From assembly GCA_904419785.1 (NCBI GenBank), contig CAJFSY010000010.1, positions 1 through 62,453 of the forward strand: a DNA stretch of 62,453 bases, given 5' to 3'. This document shows, piece after piece, positions 48,256 to 58,068 of the stretch; position 1 is the stretch's first letter; each line of letters opens with the position of its first letter. The DNA comes from an uncultured Neglectibacter sp. GTDB taxonomy: Bacteria > Bacillota > Clostridia > Oscillospirales > Acutalibacteraceae. The notes below the pieces were generated by a model. It ran no database searches and was not told the DNA's origin. It saw nothing but the letters and a program-made list of their open reading frames with translations. The translations under genes and the position numbers were made by a program.

Positions 48256-50892
48256 ATGAGCTACAAGTATGTCTATCTGTTTAGCGAAGGCGACGGGTCC
48301 ATGCGTGAGCTTCTTGGCGGCAAAGGCGCGAACCTTGCGGAAATGACCAAGCTCGGCCTTCCCGTTCCCCAGGGCTTCACCATCAGCACGGAAGCCTGCA
48401 CTCAGTATTATGAGGACGGACGCCAGATCAACGACGACATCCAGGCCCAGATCATGGAATATGTGGGCAAGATGGAAGAAATCACCGGCAAGAAGTTCGG
48501 CGACAAGGAGAATCCCCTGTTGGTCTCCGTGCGTTCCGGCGCCCGCGCTTCTATGCCCGGCATGATGGATACCATCCTGAACCTGGGCCTCAACGAGGAA
48601 GTTGTTGAGGTTATGGCGAAGAAGTCCGGCAATCCCCGCTGGGCTTATGACTGCTATCGGAGATTCATCCAGATGTACTCCGACGTGGTTATGGAAGTGG
48701 GCAAGAAGTACTTCGAAGAGCTGATCGACGAAATGAAGGAAAAGCGCGGCGTCACCCAGGATACCGAGCTGACCGCCGACGACCTGAAAGAGCTGGCTGA
48801 GCAGTTCAAGGCTGAATACAAGGAGAAGATCGGTTCCGACTTCCCCTCCGATCCTAAAGAGCAGCTCATGGGCGCTGTCAAGGCCGTGTTCCGTTCTTGG
48901 GACAACCCCCGTGCCAACGTGTATCGCCGCATGAACGAGATCCCCTATTCCTGGGGCACCGCCGTCAACGTGCAGATGATGGCTTTCGGCAACATGGGCG
49001 ACGATTGCGGCACTGGCGTGGCCTTTACCCGCAGCCCCTCCACCGGCGAGAAGAAGCTCTTCGGTGAGTTCCTGACCAACGCTCAGGGCGAAGACGTGGT
49101 GGCTGGTATCCGTACCCCCATGCCCATCTCCCAGATGGCTGAGAAGTTCCCCGAGGCTTTCAAGCAGTTCCAGGAAGTCTGCAACCTGCTGGAGAGCCAT
49201 TATCACGATATGCAGGACATGGAGTTTACCGTTGAGAACGGCAAGCTGTATATGCTGCAAACCCGTAACGGCAAGCGTACTCCCGCTGCCGCTATCAAGA
49301 TCGCTTGCGATCTGATCGACGAGGGCATGAAGACCGAGCAGGAAGCTCTGCTGATGCTGGATCCCAAACAGCTGGACGCTCTGCTCCATCCCCAGTTCGA
49401 TCCCACCGCTTTGAAGTCCGCTAAGCCTGTTGCCAGCGCTTTGGCAGCTTCTCCCGGCGCCGCCTGCGGCAAGATCGTGTTCACCGCTGAGGATGCTGTG
49501 GAAGAAGGCCAGAAGGGCGAGAAAGTGGTTCTGGTCCGTTTGGAGACCTCTCCCGAGGATATTGAAGGCATGCAGTACGCTCAGGGCATTCTGACCGTGC
49601 GCGGCGGCATGACCAGCCACGCTGCTGTTGTGGCCCGCGGCATGGGTACTTGCTGCGTTTCCGGTTGCGGTGAGATCAAGATGGACGAAGCCAACAAGAA
49701 GTTCACCTTGGCCGGTCGTGAGTACCACGAGGGCGATTACATCTCCCTGGATGGCACCACCGGCAACATCTACGGCGAGGCTCTGCCCACCGTTCCCGCT
49801 TCCACCGAGGGCGGCTACTTCGGCCGCATCATGGAGCTGTCTGACAAGTATCGTCAGATGGAAGTTCGCACCAACGCTGATACTCCCCGTGACGCCAAGC
49901 AGGCTGTGGCCTTCGGCGCTCAGGGCATCGGCCTGTGCCGTACCGAGCACATGTTCTTCGATCCTGACCGTATCGCTGCCATCCGTGAGATGATCTGCTC
50001 TGACACTGTGGAACAGCGCAAGGCTGCTCTGGCTAAGTTGGAGCCCATGCAGCAGGGTGACTTCGAGCAGTTGTACGAGGCTCTGGGCGGCCGTCATGTA
50101 AATATCCGCTTCCTGGATCCCCCGCTGCACGAGTTCGTTCCCACCGAGGAAAAGGACATCGAGCTGCTGGCTCAGGCTCAGGGCAAGAGTGTGGAAGATA
50201 TCAAGGCTATCATCTCCTCTCTGCACGAGTTCAACCCCATGATGGGCCACCGTGGCTGCCGTCTGGCTGTCACTTATCCCGAAATCGCTGAGATGCAGAC
50301 CGAGGCTGTGATCAAGGCTGCTATCAACGTGCAGAAGGCTCATCCCGATTGGAACATCGTTCCTGAGATCATGATTCCTCTGGTAGGCGAAGTCAAGGAG
50401 TTGAAGTTTGTCAAGAAGACGGTTACCGACACCGCTGACAAGATCATTGCCGAATCCGGTGTGGATCTGAAGTATAAAGTTGGTACCATGATCGAGATTC
50501 CTCGCGCTGCTATCACCGCTGACAAGATCGCGGAAGAGGCCGAGTTCTTCTCCTTCGGCACCAACGACCTGACTCAGATGACCTTCGGCTTCTCTCGTGA
50601 CGACGCCGGCAAGTTCCTGGGCGCTTACTATGAGAACAAGATCTATGAGAACGATCCCTTCGCTCGTCTGGACCAGGAGGGTGTTGGCCAGCTGGTTAAG
50701 ATTGCTGCTGAAAAGGGCCGCGCTACTCGTCCCGACATCACTCTGGGCATCTGCGGCGAGCATGGTGGCGATCCCAGCTCCATCGAGTTCTGCCACAATG
50801 TTGGCCTGAACTATGTGTCTTGCTCTCCCTTCCGTGTTCCGATCGCTCGTCTGGCTGCTGCTCAGGCTGCTATCAAGAACCCCCGCAAGTAA
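48256..50892 (+). CDS. ppdK: Pyruvate, phosphate dikinase
   Basis: 878 residues from the ATG at 48256. The ATP-grasp domain begins YVYLFSEGDGSMRELLGGKG. The phospho-His domain has GGMTSHAAVVARGMGTCC. The TIM barrel has the PEP-site GICGEHGGDP (catalytic Cys) near the end. It interconverts pyruvate + ATP + Pi with PEP + AMP + PPi, giving PPi-dependent glycolysis or gluconeogenesis. Codon bias indicates very high expression. Confidence 0.97.
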   Translation: MSYKYVYLFSEGDGSMRELLGGKGANLAEMTKLGLPVPQGFTISTEACTQYYEDGRQINDDIQAQIMEYVGKMEEITGKKFGDKENPLLVSVRSGARASMPGMMDTILNLGLNEEVVEVMAKKSGNPRWAYDCYRRFIQMYSDVVMEVGKKYFEELIDEMKEKRGVTQDTELTADDLKELAEQFKAEYKEKIGSDFPSDPKEQLMGAVKAVFRSWDNPRANVYRRMNEIPYSWGTAVNVQMMAFGNMGDDCGTGVAFTRSPSTGEKKLFGEFLTNAQGEDVVAGIRTPMPISQMAEKFPEAFKQFQEVCNLLESHYHDMQDMEFTVENGKLYMLQTRNGKRTPAAAIKIACDLIDEGMKTEQEALLMLDPKQLDALLHPQFDPTALKSAKPVASALAASPGAACGKIVFTAEDAVEEGQKGEKVVLVRLETSPEDIEGMQYAQGILTVRGGMTSHAAVVARGMGTCCVSGCGEIKMDEANKKFTLAGREYHEGDYISLDGTTGNIYGEALPTVPASTEGGYFGRIMELSDKYRQMEVRTNADTPRDAKQAVAFGAQGIGLCRTEHMFFDPDRIAAIREMICSDTVEQRKAALAKLEPMQQGDFEQLYEALGGRHVNIRFLDPPLHEFVPTEEKDIELLAQAQGKSVEDIKAIISSLHEFNPMMGHRGCRLAVTYPEIAEMQTEAVIKAAINVQKAHPDWNIVPEIMIPLVGEVKELKFVKKTVTDTADKIIAESGVDLKYKVGTMIEIPRAAITADKIAEEAEFFSFGTNDLTQMTFGFSRDDAGKFLGAYYENKIYENDPFARLDQEGVGQLVKIAAEKGRATRPDITLGICGEHGGDPSSIEFCHNVGLNYVSCSPFRVPIARLAAAQAAIKNPRK

Positions 50893-50982
50893 GAGAGTGT
50901 TTTATCGCAAAGGTGAATTGGAATTAGCCATGGCCTTTGTATAGAGATGCTTTATAACACTTATGTGAGAAGTGTTTCTTGC

Positions 50983-51025
50983 AAATCCCCATGTGTCCCC
51001 ATTTGGGCGGCGCATGGGGATTTTT
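50983..51025 (+). terminator. Terminator after ppdK
   Basis: AAATCCCCATG (50983-50993) pairs with CATGGGGATTT (51013-51023), followed by TT. It sits about 90 bases after the stop. Confidence 0.85.
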
Positions 51026-51140
51026 GTATCCCAAATTCCGTTCCGGGTGACGCGTTGTAAACCGTTTTATGAACCCTCTTCAAATTCTCTCTGTTTTGTG
51101 GTACAATAATCAGCAGCAAAAGTGGAGGAGGCAGTGAGCG

Positions 51141-51713
51141 GTGCTGTATGGTTCCCAGTATGAGGCTGGATTTTCCACGCGCAAACAAGAGCTGGAATAT
51201 CAGCGGGCATTGGCTGAAAAACTGCTTCAATGGGCACTGCTGAAAGAGTATGGCGTGTCGCTTTCAGAACTTCGCCGGGAACGCACATCCGCAGGAAAGC
51301 CTTTTTTTGTGGATTGTCCTATCCATTTCAGTTTGAGCCACTGCCGGGGGATGGTCTGTTGTGCGCTAAGTTCTGACTCTGTAGGCGTAGATGTAGAGCA
51401 GGTGCGTCCGGTGCGTCCGGCTATAGTGCGACGAGTTTGTACGGAGGAAGAACGGTTATGGCTTTCTGTTCAAAGAGACCAGACCGATGCTTTTTTCTCT
51501 TTGTGGACGTTAAAGGAAAGCGTGATGAAACTATCCGGCCAGGGAATCCGGTATGGTTTTCAGCAAGCGTCCTTTACCTTTAAGCAAGATACACCTTGCT
51601 TTCGGGAGCCGGAAGTGCTTCTTTCTCAATTCGCTCTTTCTGGCGGTTGGAAGGTATCCGCGGCGTCTCGTAAGGAGCGTTTCACAAATATCTGTTTGAT
51701 CGACCTTCCGTGA
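51141..51713 (+). CDS. Sfp-type 4'-phosphopantetheinyl transferase
   Basis: 190 residues from a GTG after AGGAGG. The three motifs are visible: HFSLSHCRGMVCCALS, VGVDVEQVRPV (Mg2+ Asp and Glu) and FFSLWTLKESVMKLSGQGI (W-x-x-K-E-S). It transfers phosphopantetheine from CoA to carrier proteins. It is short for Sfp types (about 220), and no synthetase genes are nearby, so it may serve the fatty-acid carrier protein or a remote cluster. Confidence 0.87.
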   Translation: MLYGSQYEAGFSTRKQELEYQRALAEKLLQWALLKEYGVSLSELRRERTSAGKPFFVDCPIHFSLSHCRGMVCCALSSDSVGVDVEQVRPVRPAIVRRVCTEEERLWLSVQRDQTDAFFSLWTLKESVMKLSGQGIRYGFQQASFTFKQDTPCFREPEVLLSQFALSGGWKVSAASRKERFTNICLIDLP

Positions 51714-51785
51714 TGGATTCATAACTATAACGTTTCTCTCATATGTATGCCACAAGGAACCAATGAGAGAGGAACGGTGGAAAAT

Positions 51786-52457
51786 ATGGTCGTATCGCTG
51801 AAAGCTAATCGAAAACGGATCATTGCTTTTTTGTTGTTGGCAGTCATTGTGGTGGGGGCGTGTTTCTTCTTGCAAAGCAAAGGGGAAGAAGAAGCCCAGC
51901 CTATTCCGGGCGGGACCAATGAGGAACGGCTGGCATATCTGCAAAGCTTTGGATGGCAGGTGCAGACGGAACCAAGCGAGACCAGGGAAGTGATGATCCC
52001 GGCCCAATTTAACGATGTGTACACGGCTTACAATGTCATGCAGAAGGCCCAGGGGTTTGATTTGGAACCCTATGCCGGGCAGATCTGTACCCAGTATTTA
52101 TATAAAATTGAGAATTATCCCGATGAGTCAGAGGTGTACGCTACACTGCTGGTATATGGGGAAGAGATCATTGGCGGAGACGTGGCCTGTGCCGAGGTGG
52201 ATGGCTTTATGCACGGTTTTGCTCCGGATAGCGCCCGTTTTGGGGAAACCGGCATAGGTTCTTCCGAAAGTTCCAAACCGGTGGCCAGCGCCAATCCTGC
52301 CGTAACAGCTGCCCCGGAGAGCGCAGCGTCCGCAGCGCCTGAGACTGGAACAGAAAGCGTTGCAACAGAAGAGGAAGCCGCAGCTTCTGAAGAGAGCAGC
52401 GGAGAAACAGAAACTGCAGGGGAGCCCTTGCCCGAGGAGGCGTATCCCGTGGATTGA
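51786..52457 (+). CDS. DUF4830-like membrane-anchored protein
   Basis: 223 residues from the ATG at 51786. One N-terminal anchor (IIAFLLLAVIVVGACFFL), then a domain with LAYLQSFGWQVQTEPSETRE, YNVMQKAQGFDLEPYAGQ and VYGEEIIGGDVACAEVDGFM, which matches DUF4830. The last about 65 residues are an Ala/Glu/Ser tail. Its function is unknown. It precedes a pseudouridine synthase gene, a frequent neighbour in related genomes as far as memory goes. Confidence 0.75.
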   Translation: MVVSLKANRKRIIAFLLLAVIVVGACFFLQSKGEEEAQPIPGGTNEERLAYLQSFGWQVQTEPSETREVMIPAQFNDVYTAYNVMQKAQGFDLEPYAGQICTQYLYKIENYPDESEVYATLLVYGEEIIGGDVACAEVDGFMHGFAPDSARFGETGIGSSESSKPVASANPAVTAAPESAASAAPETGTESVATEEEAAASEESSGETETAGEPLPEEAYPVD

Positions 52458-52482
52458 AAAGTTTTGGAAAGGACGTGAAAGC

Positions 52483-53187
52483 ATGGGGGAACGGCTGGAT
52501 AAATATTTGTCATCCCAGGGGTTTGGCACCCGGAAAGAGGTGGGGAAGCTGATCCGTTCCGGCTTGGTAGCTGTGGACGGGGTCCCCCAGAGGGATGCTG
52601 CGGCAAAGCTGGACCCGCAAAAGGCGGTAGTCACAGTAGAGGGCCGTCCTGTATCTTACCAGCGTCATCTTTATATTATGATGAATAAGCCAGCAGGGGT
52701 CTTGTCCGCTACGGAGGACCGCCGAGCCAAGACGGTTTTGGATTTGCTCCCGGAGGAACTGCGCCGCCGGGGGCTTTTCCCGGCGGGAAGGCTGGACAAG
52801 GATACCACAGGCTTGCTGTTGATCACCGATGACGGTGATTTGGCCCATAGGATGCTTTCTCCTAAAAAGCATGTTTATAAATTGTATCGGGCGCAGTTGG
52901 ATGGCCCTGTGACTCAAGAAGATATACAGGTGTTTTCCCGGGGAGCACAGTGGGGAGAAGAGCATTACGCCCCTGCCAAGCTATGGATAGATCATGACCC
53001 TAACATAGCCTTTGTTGAGATTCATGAAGGAAAGTTTCACCAGGTTAAGCGGATGTTTGAGGCGCGGGGCAAAAATGTCCTGACGCTGAAAAGACTCAAG
53101 ATAGGGGGGCTTTACTTAGATAATACACTACAAGAAGGGGATTGCCGCCTGTTGGATGAGGAGGAAACACGTCAAATTTTCCATTAG
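52483..53187 (+). CDS. RsuA-family 16S rRNA pseudouridine synthase
   Basis: 234 residues from the ATG at 52483 (GGAAAGGACG upstream). An N-terminal S4 domain (ERLDKYLSSQGFGTRKEVGK) is followed by the catalytic motif FPAGRLDKDTTGLLLITDDG with the active Asp. EGKFHQVKRMFEARGKNV is the usual C-terminal motif. It isomerises one uridine in 16S rRNA. Confidence 0.92.
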   Translation: MGERLDKYLSSQGFGTRKEVGKLIRSGLVAVDGVPQRDAAAKLDPQKAVVTVEGRPVSYQRHLYIMMNKPAGVLSATEDRRAKTVLDLLPEELRRRGLFPAGRLDKDTTGLLLITDDGDLAHRMLSPKKHVYKLYRAQLDGPVTQEDIQVFSRGAQWGEEHYAPAKLWIDHDPNIAFVEIHEGKFHQVKRMFEARGKNVLTLKRLKIGGLYLDNTLQEGDCRLLDEEETRQIFH

Positions 53188-53371
53188 CAAGTTGTACCAA
53201 AATTAACTGCATCATTTGGATTTTAGGGAAAGTCCATAAATGATGGAAAAAATCTTTGGGCAAATCAAGACTATCACAAGTAAGCTTTATCTGGTATACT
53301 TAGGGCAATAAAACATGACTTGTGCAGTTATGGAAGACACAGGGTCATGGAAAAATAGGAGGAAAACCTGA

Positions 53372-54490
53372 ATGGCAAGCGTAACTTTAAAAAATATTTA
53401 CAAGATTTATTCTGGTGGCGTTACTGCTGTTACCGACTTTAACCTGGACATTGAAGATAAAGAATTTATTATTCTGGTTGGCCCCTCTGGCTGCGGCAAA
53501 TCCACTACTCTGCGTATGATCGCAGGCTTGGAGGAAATCAGCAAGGGCGAGCTGTACATAGGCGATGTGCTTTCCAACGATATCGCTCCCAAGGATAGAG
53601 ATATCGCCATGGTGTTCCAGAACTACGCTTTGTATCCTCATATGACTGTGTTTGATAACATGGCGTTCGGCTTGAAGCTGCGCAAGACTCCCAAGGACGA
53701 GATCAAGCGCCGCGTGGAAGAAGCTGCCCGCATTCTGGATATCTCCCATCTGCTGGACCGTAAGCCCAAGGCTTTGTCCGGTGGTCAGAGACAGCGTGTG
53801 GCTCTGGGCCGTGCTATCGTTCGTGACCCCAAAGTGTTCTTGCTTGACGAGCCGCTGTCCAACTTGGACGCTAAGCTGCGTGCTCAGATGAGAACTGAGA
53901 TCGCCAAGCTGCACAAGCGTTTGGGCACCACCTTTATCTATGTTACTCACGACCAGACCGAAGCTATGACCATGGGTGACCGCATCGTGGTTATGAAGGA
54001 TGGCTTCATTCAGCAGGTCGATACTCCTCAGAATCTGTATGATTATCCTGTCAACGAGTTCGTTGCCGGATTCATGGGTTCTCCTCAAATGAACTTTATC
54101 GATGCCAAGCTGGGCAAGGATGGTTCTGATTACACCCTGACCTTTGGCGGTTGCACCATTAAGGTTCCTCAGAAGAAAGCTTCTGGCGCTGTTGGCAACC
54201 TGGCCGAGTATGTGGGCAAGGATGTTGTGTTTGGCATCCGTCCCGAAGATGTGCATGATGAGCCCGAGTTCATCGAAAAGATTGGCGGCGCTCATGTTAC
54301 TGCCGACGTGGAAGTTACTGAATTGATGGGTGCTGAAACTTATCTGTATTTGAACTGCGAAGGCAACGCTGTTACTGCCCGTGTAGAACCCACTTCCACT
54401 GCCAAGTCTGGCGATAAGTCCAAGATTGCTTTTGACCTGAATAAGATGCATTTGTTCGACAAAGAGACTGAAAAGACCATTCTCAACTAA
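53372..54490 (+). CDS. Sugar ABC transporter ATPase (MsmX/UgpC type), orphan
   Basis: 372 residues. Walker A GPSGCGKSTT, Q-loop MVFQNYALYPHMTVFDN, signature LSGGQRQRVALGRAIVRDP, Walker B VFLLDEPLSNLDAKLR, and a C-terminal MalK-type regulatory OB fold (about 240-372). Such ATPases often energise several sugar permeases encoded elsewhere; no permease genes are nearby. Strong codon bias suggests abundant expression. AGGAGG precedes the start. Confidence 0.93.
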   Translation: MASVTLKNIYKIYSGGVTAVTDFNLDIEDKEFIILVGPSGCGKSTTLRMIAGLEEISKGELYIGDVLSNDIAPKDRDIAMVFQNYALYPHMTVFDNMAFGLKLRKTPKDEIKRRVEEAARILDISHLLDRKPKALSGGQRQRVALGRAIVRDPKVFLLDEPLSNLDAKLRAQMRTEIAKLHKRLGTTFIYVTHDQTEAMTMGDRIVVMKDGFIQQVDTPQNLYDYPVNEFVAGFMGSPQMNFIDAKLGKDGSDYTLTFGGCTIKVPQKKASGAVGNLAEYVGKDVVFGIRPEDVHDEPEFIEKIGGAHVTADVEVTELMGAETYLYLNCEGNAVTARVEPTSTAKSGDKSKIAFDLNKMHLFDKETEKTILN

Positions 54491-54504
54491 CAAGAGTTTG
54501 CCAT

Positions 54505-54540
54505 TCAAAAAAAGGATGCCAGAAATGGTATCCTTTTTTG
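54505..54540 (+). terminator. Terminator after the ATPase
   Basis: AAAAAGGATGCCA, loop GAAA, TGGTATCCTTTTTT (54507-54539). Confidence 0.9.
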
Positions 54541-54579
54541 TTTAAGCAAAATGAAATAATTTCTTTTTTCAAAAAAAGG

Positions 54580-54608
54580 TTGAATTTTTTCTTGCAATTA
54601 TGTAAAAT
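54580..54608 (+). promoter_or_regulatory. Predicted promoter of the PucR/CdaR-type regulator
   Basis: TTGAAT (54580-54585), 17 bases, TAAAAT (54603-54608), about 105 bases before the start. Confidence 0.65.
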
Positions 54609-54716
54609 AGGTCTATATACCTGTATTTGTACGTCAGAAAAGCTATTCTATTTTAATATTTACAAAAATTAGCGAGGCAAAAGGCCTCTGTGATATAAAA
54701 AGAAAGGGGAAGAGTC

Positions 54717-55802
54717 ATGTCAAACAGATTATTCCAGGGCATCATTCATCAGATGCGTGACACGATCGACCGCACCATTGGCGTTGTGGACGAGTCTTCT
54801 GTGATTATCGCCTGCAGCGAGTTGGGAAAGATTGGAGAAGTCTGTGAGGAAATTACACCCGAGGAATTAGCTTCCGTGGATGTGTTCCAAACAGAGGAGT
54901 ATACTTTCAAATCTTTCGGCAGCCGTCCCCGCCCCGAATATGCTGTGTTTGTGGCCGGAAAAGACCCGGAAGCTCAGAAATATGTGAAGATTCTGGCGGT
55001 TTCCCTAAACAGCATCAAGCAGTATTACGATGAGAAGTATGACCGGGGCAACTTTATCAAGAACGTCATCTTGGATAATATCCTTCCCGGCGATATTTAT
55101 CTGAAGAGCCATGAGCTTCACTTCGATTCTGATGTGAGCCGTGTGTGTATGTTGGTGAAGATCGCGGAGAAAAATGATATTTCCGCGTATGATGTGCTGC
55201 AAAATCTGTTCCCCGACAAGAATAAAGATTTTATCATCAATATCAATGAAACGGATATTGCCCTTGTCAAAGAAATCAAATCCAACATCGATGAAAAAGA
55301 TATCGACAAATTGGCTGGTTCCATCGTAGATACCTTGTCCGGTGAGTTTTATACCCATTGCACAGTTGGCATCGGTACGGTGGTCAACAGTATTAAGGAT
55401 CTGGCCCGTTCTTTCAAAGAAGCTCAGGTTGCTTTGGAAGTGGGGAAAGTGTTTGACACAGAGAAACCTATCGTCAGCTACAATCATTTGGGAATCGCCC
55501 GGTTGATCTATCAGCTGCCCACAACTCTGTGCGAGATGTTCTTGAAAGAGGTTTTTCGCAAAGGTTCTATTGATTCTCTGGATCATGAGACCTTGTTTAC
55601 CATCCAGCGGTTCTTTGAGAATAGCCTGAACGTTTCTGAAACTTCCCGAAAGCTGTTTGTCCACCGGAATACTTTGGTGTACCGGCTGGAAAAGATCAAG
55701 AAGATCACCGGCCTGGATTTGCGGGAGTTTGAGGATGCTATCGTGTTCAAAGTAGCGTTGATGGTTAAGCGCTATCTTTCCAGTAATCCCGTAAAATTCT
55801 AA
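54717..55802 (+). CDS. PucR/CdaR-family transcriptional regulator
   Basis: 361 residues. The N-terminal about 130 residues form a ligand-type domain (PEYAVFVAGKDPEAQKYVKI), the middle a GGDEF-like fold remnant (TVGIGTVVNSIKDLARSFKE) typical of CdaR, and the C-terminus a Fis-type helix-turn-helix (SETSRKLFVHRNTLVYRLEK). Members sense sugar acids or purines. It follows the orphan sugar ATPase, so it may tie transport to carbon supply (inference). Confidence 0.88.
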   Translation: MSNRLFQGIIHQMRDTIDRTIGVVDESSVIIACSELGKIGEVCEEITPEELASVDVFQTEEYTFKSFGSRPRPEYAVFVAGKDPEAQKYVKILAVSLNSIKQYYDEKYDRGNFIKNVILDNILPGDIYLKSHELHFDSDVSRVCMLVKIAEKNDISAYDVLQNLFPDKNKDFIININETDIALVKEIKSNIDEKDIDKLAGSIVDTLSGEFYTHCTVGIGTVVNSIKDLARSFKEAQVALEVGKVFDTEKPIVSYNHLGIARLIYQLPTTLCEMFLKEVFRKGSIDSLDHETLFTIQRFFENSLNVSETSRKLFVHRNTLVYRLEKIKKITGLDLREFEDAIVFKVALMVKRYLSSNPVKF

Positions 55803-56013
55803 CGGTTTTTGTCTGGTGTTCTAAGTTCGTTCATAATTTATTTCCGCAATAGAATGATACAGGCGGCACCCATTGGTATAATACATCTATGCCGATGGGT
55901 GCTGCCGTGTGCGTTAATTTGCCTTGCGGCGGCGTATACTGACTTTCAAATGGAAAGGGAAAGGGTTCGCTCTTTTTCAAGTGTATCCTTGCGGAGAAAG
56001 GACGGTTATAGGC

Positions 56014-56970
56014 TTGATAGAGTTTCGCAATGTGTCGAAAGTGTATAACAACGGGACGGAAGCCCTGCATAACATCAACCTGACGGTGGAAAAAGGGGAA
56101 TTCGTCTTTATTGTAGGTTCTTCCGGTGCCGGTAAAAGTACGTTTTTAAAATTGGTCATGTGTGAAGAACGACCCAATTCGGGCCAGATCATTGTGGATG
56201 GCGTGGATGTTACTCGGATACGTAAAGGCAAGATCCCTTACATCCGCCGTAAAATGGGCATCGTGTTCCAGGATTTCCGTTTGATCGACCATATGACGGT
56301 TTATGACAACGTGGCCTTTGCCATGCGTGTGGTAGGCGCTTCCGCCCGGTCTATCCGGAAGCGGGTGCCCTATATCCTCAGCTTGGTGGGCTTGCAGCAC
56401 AAAGCCAAGCATTATCCCACCGAACTTTCCGGCGGTGAGCGGCAGCGTGTAGGTTTGGCCCGCGCTTTGGTCAATAACCCTTCCATGATCATCGCCGATG
56501 AGCCCACTGGTAATATTGACCCGGCTTTGTCTTTTGAAATTGTGGACTTGCTCAGCGAGATTAACCGCCGGGGTACCACCGTGTTGATGGTAACTCACGA
56601 ACACTCCCTGGTGAAACATTTCCACAAACGGATTATCCAGATTCATTCGGGCGAAATCGTGGCGGATACCGCTGAGATGCAGGATACGTATGCTCCGCCC
56701 CAGCAATATACCGCCGCAGAAGAGGCTGCGCAGTATGATGACGATTACGCTGAATACGATAATCAAGAGGGCTACGAGCCTAATCCTCAGTTGATGGATC
56801 GGTTAGAGAGCGAGCCTGAGGACGATGAGGACAGCGTTGAGCTTTATGCATCCCAAGATTCTTACAGGGAAGATATCCAAGAAGAAAGCGCGGACGAGAT
56901 CGCTCGGGAAGTTTTGATGGAGCAAAGCCTGCCATCTCAGGACGATGACAGCAAGGAGGTGGAGCAATGA
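56014..56970 (+). CDS. ftsE: Cell division ATPase FtsE with acidic C-terminal extension
   Basis: 318 residues from the TTG at 56014, which has GAAAGGACGG at suitable distance; the frame is open further up but lacks another site. Core motifs: Walker A GSSGAGKST (35-43), Q-loop FQDFRLIDHMTV, signature LSGGERQRVGLARAL, Walker B MIIADEPTGNID, H-loop VTHEH. The core ends near residue 218. A further about 100 residues rich in Asp, Glu, Tyr and Gln follow, absent from usual 220-230-residue FtsE. It overlaps ftsX by ATGA. Confidence 0.92.
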   Translation: MIEFRNVSKVYNNGTEALHNINLTVEKGEFVFIVGSSGAGKSTFLKLVMCEERPNSGQIIVDGVDVTRIRKGKIPYIRRKMGIVFQDFRLIDHMTVYDNVAFAMRVVGASARSIRKRVPYILSLVGLQHKAKHYPTELSGGERQRVGLARALVNNPSMIIADEPTGNIDPALSFEIVDLLSEINRRGTTVLMVTHEHSLVKHFHKRIIQIHSGEIVADTAEMQDTYAPPQQYTAAEEAAQYDDDYAEYDNQEGYEPNPQLMDRLESEPEDDEDSVELYASQDSYREDIQEESADEIAREVLMEQSLPSQDDDSKEVEQ

Positions 56971-57878
56971 GTTTGCACAGTATCGGCTACCTGTTTCGGG
57001 AAGGTATTAAAAGCTTGCTGAAAAACCGTACTATGTGTATCGCTTCTATTGGCGTATTGATTTCCTGCTTATTGATGACCGGTATTGCCGGATTGCTTTC
57101 GCTGAACCTTTCAGTTACAATGGAATCTATAGAAGGGAATAACACGCTTACAGTTATGCTGCGCCAGGATGTCCCGTCTTTGACCGCTGTGCGAATAGGT
57201 GAGGAAATCCGTCAAATTGACAATGTGGCGGAATGCACCTTTGTGCCGAAAGATTCCGCGTTGGAAGGAATTATGGCGGATGTGGATGGTGGAACAGATC
57301 TGTTTGAGGAATTTGCGGGGGATGAAAATCCTTTGCCGGATTCTTATAAAATTTCTTTGTCAGATTTGAGTTTGTATGACGAAACCATCAGTGCCATTAC
57401 TGCCATTGATGGAGTGGATTCCATTTCGGATTACCGGGCGGTTGCGAACAAACTCAGCAGCTTGGATCGTTTGGTGCGTTATTGCAGCATTGGCATTGTT
57501 ATCATTCTGGCGGTAGTGTCTTTGTTTATCATCGCCAATACGGTAAAGGTCACGATTTTTTCCCGCCGTGTAGAGATCAATATCATGAAATCAGTCGGCG
57601 CCACAAATGGATTTGTGCGAGTGCCGTTTATTGTAGAAGGCATTATTATTGGCATTATTTCAGGGCTTGTTTCAGCAACGGTGCTTTATTTCGCTTATGA
57701 TCAAGCGGTAGAGGTGGTTTACGGATTGGCCCCGTGGCTGACGATCGTAAACATTCGGCCTTATGTATGGCTAATTTATGGCGGATATTTGGTAGTAGGC
57801 ATGTTGTTTGGCTTGCTGGGCGGTACTATTTCCATTGGCAAGTATTTAAAGAAACAGGGCGAGAACGCCATTATTTAA
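56967..57878 (+). CDS. ftsX: Cell division permease-like protein FtsX
   Basis: 303 residues with four membrane helices: one near the N-terminus, an extracellular loop (about 45-165), then three C-terminal helices with VEINIMKSVGATNGFVRVPF, the FtsX signature. FtsEX couples ATP hydrolysis at the septum to activation of extracellular wall hydrolases. No hydrolase gene is adjacent. Confidence 0.94.
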   Translation: MSLHSIGYLFREGIKSLLKNRTMCIASIGVLISCLLMTGIAGLLSLNLSVTMESIEGNNTLTVMLRQDVPSLTAVRIGEEIRQIDNVAECTFVPKDSALEGIMADVDGGTDLFEEFAGDENPLPDSYKISLSDLSLYDETISAITAIDGVDSISDYRAVANKLSSLDRLVRYCSIGIVIILAVVSLFIIANTVKVTIFSRRVEINIMKSVGATNGFVRVPFIVEGIIIGIISGLVSATVLYFAYDQAVEVVYGLAPWLTIVNIRPYVWLIYGGYLVVGMLFGLLGGTISIGKYLKKQGENAII

Positions 57879-57924
57879 AATTCTGAAAGAATCAGCCCGC
57901 TGGAAAAAGCATATATTGTAAAAA

Positions 57925-57975
57925 GCATAGCCCGGGAGCCGCTTCAAACAGCGATTCCCGGGGTTTGTGCGTTCT
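57925..57975 (+). terminator. Probable terminator after ftsX
   Basis: CCCGGGA (57931-57937) / TCCCGGG (57956-57962) with inner complementarity (CCGCT/AGCG), followed by a loose T-rich tract. Confidence 0.6.
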
Positions 57976-58068
57976 TTTAACATTGACAAGACCCCTTGGG
58001 GCAACTATAATAAAGAGAAATCCGGTCCGCGGGGATGCGGGCCATTTTCAGTAAAGGATGGAGTAAGC

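Noticed and set aside
48121-50796. 891-codon minus-strand open frame across ppdK
   Set aside because: Same cause: biased codons in a highly expressed gene leave the antisense frame open.
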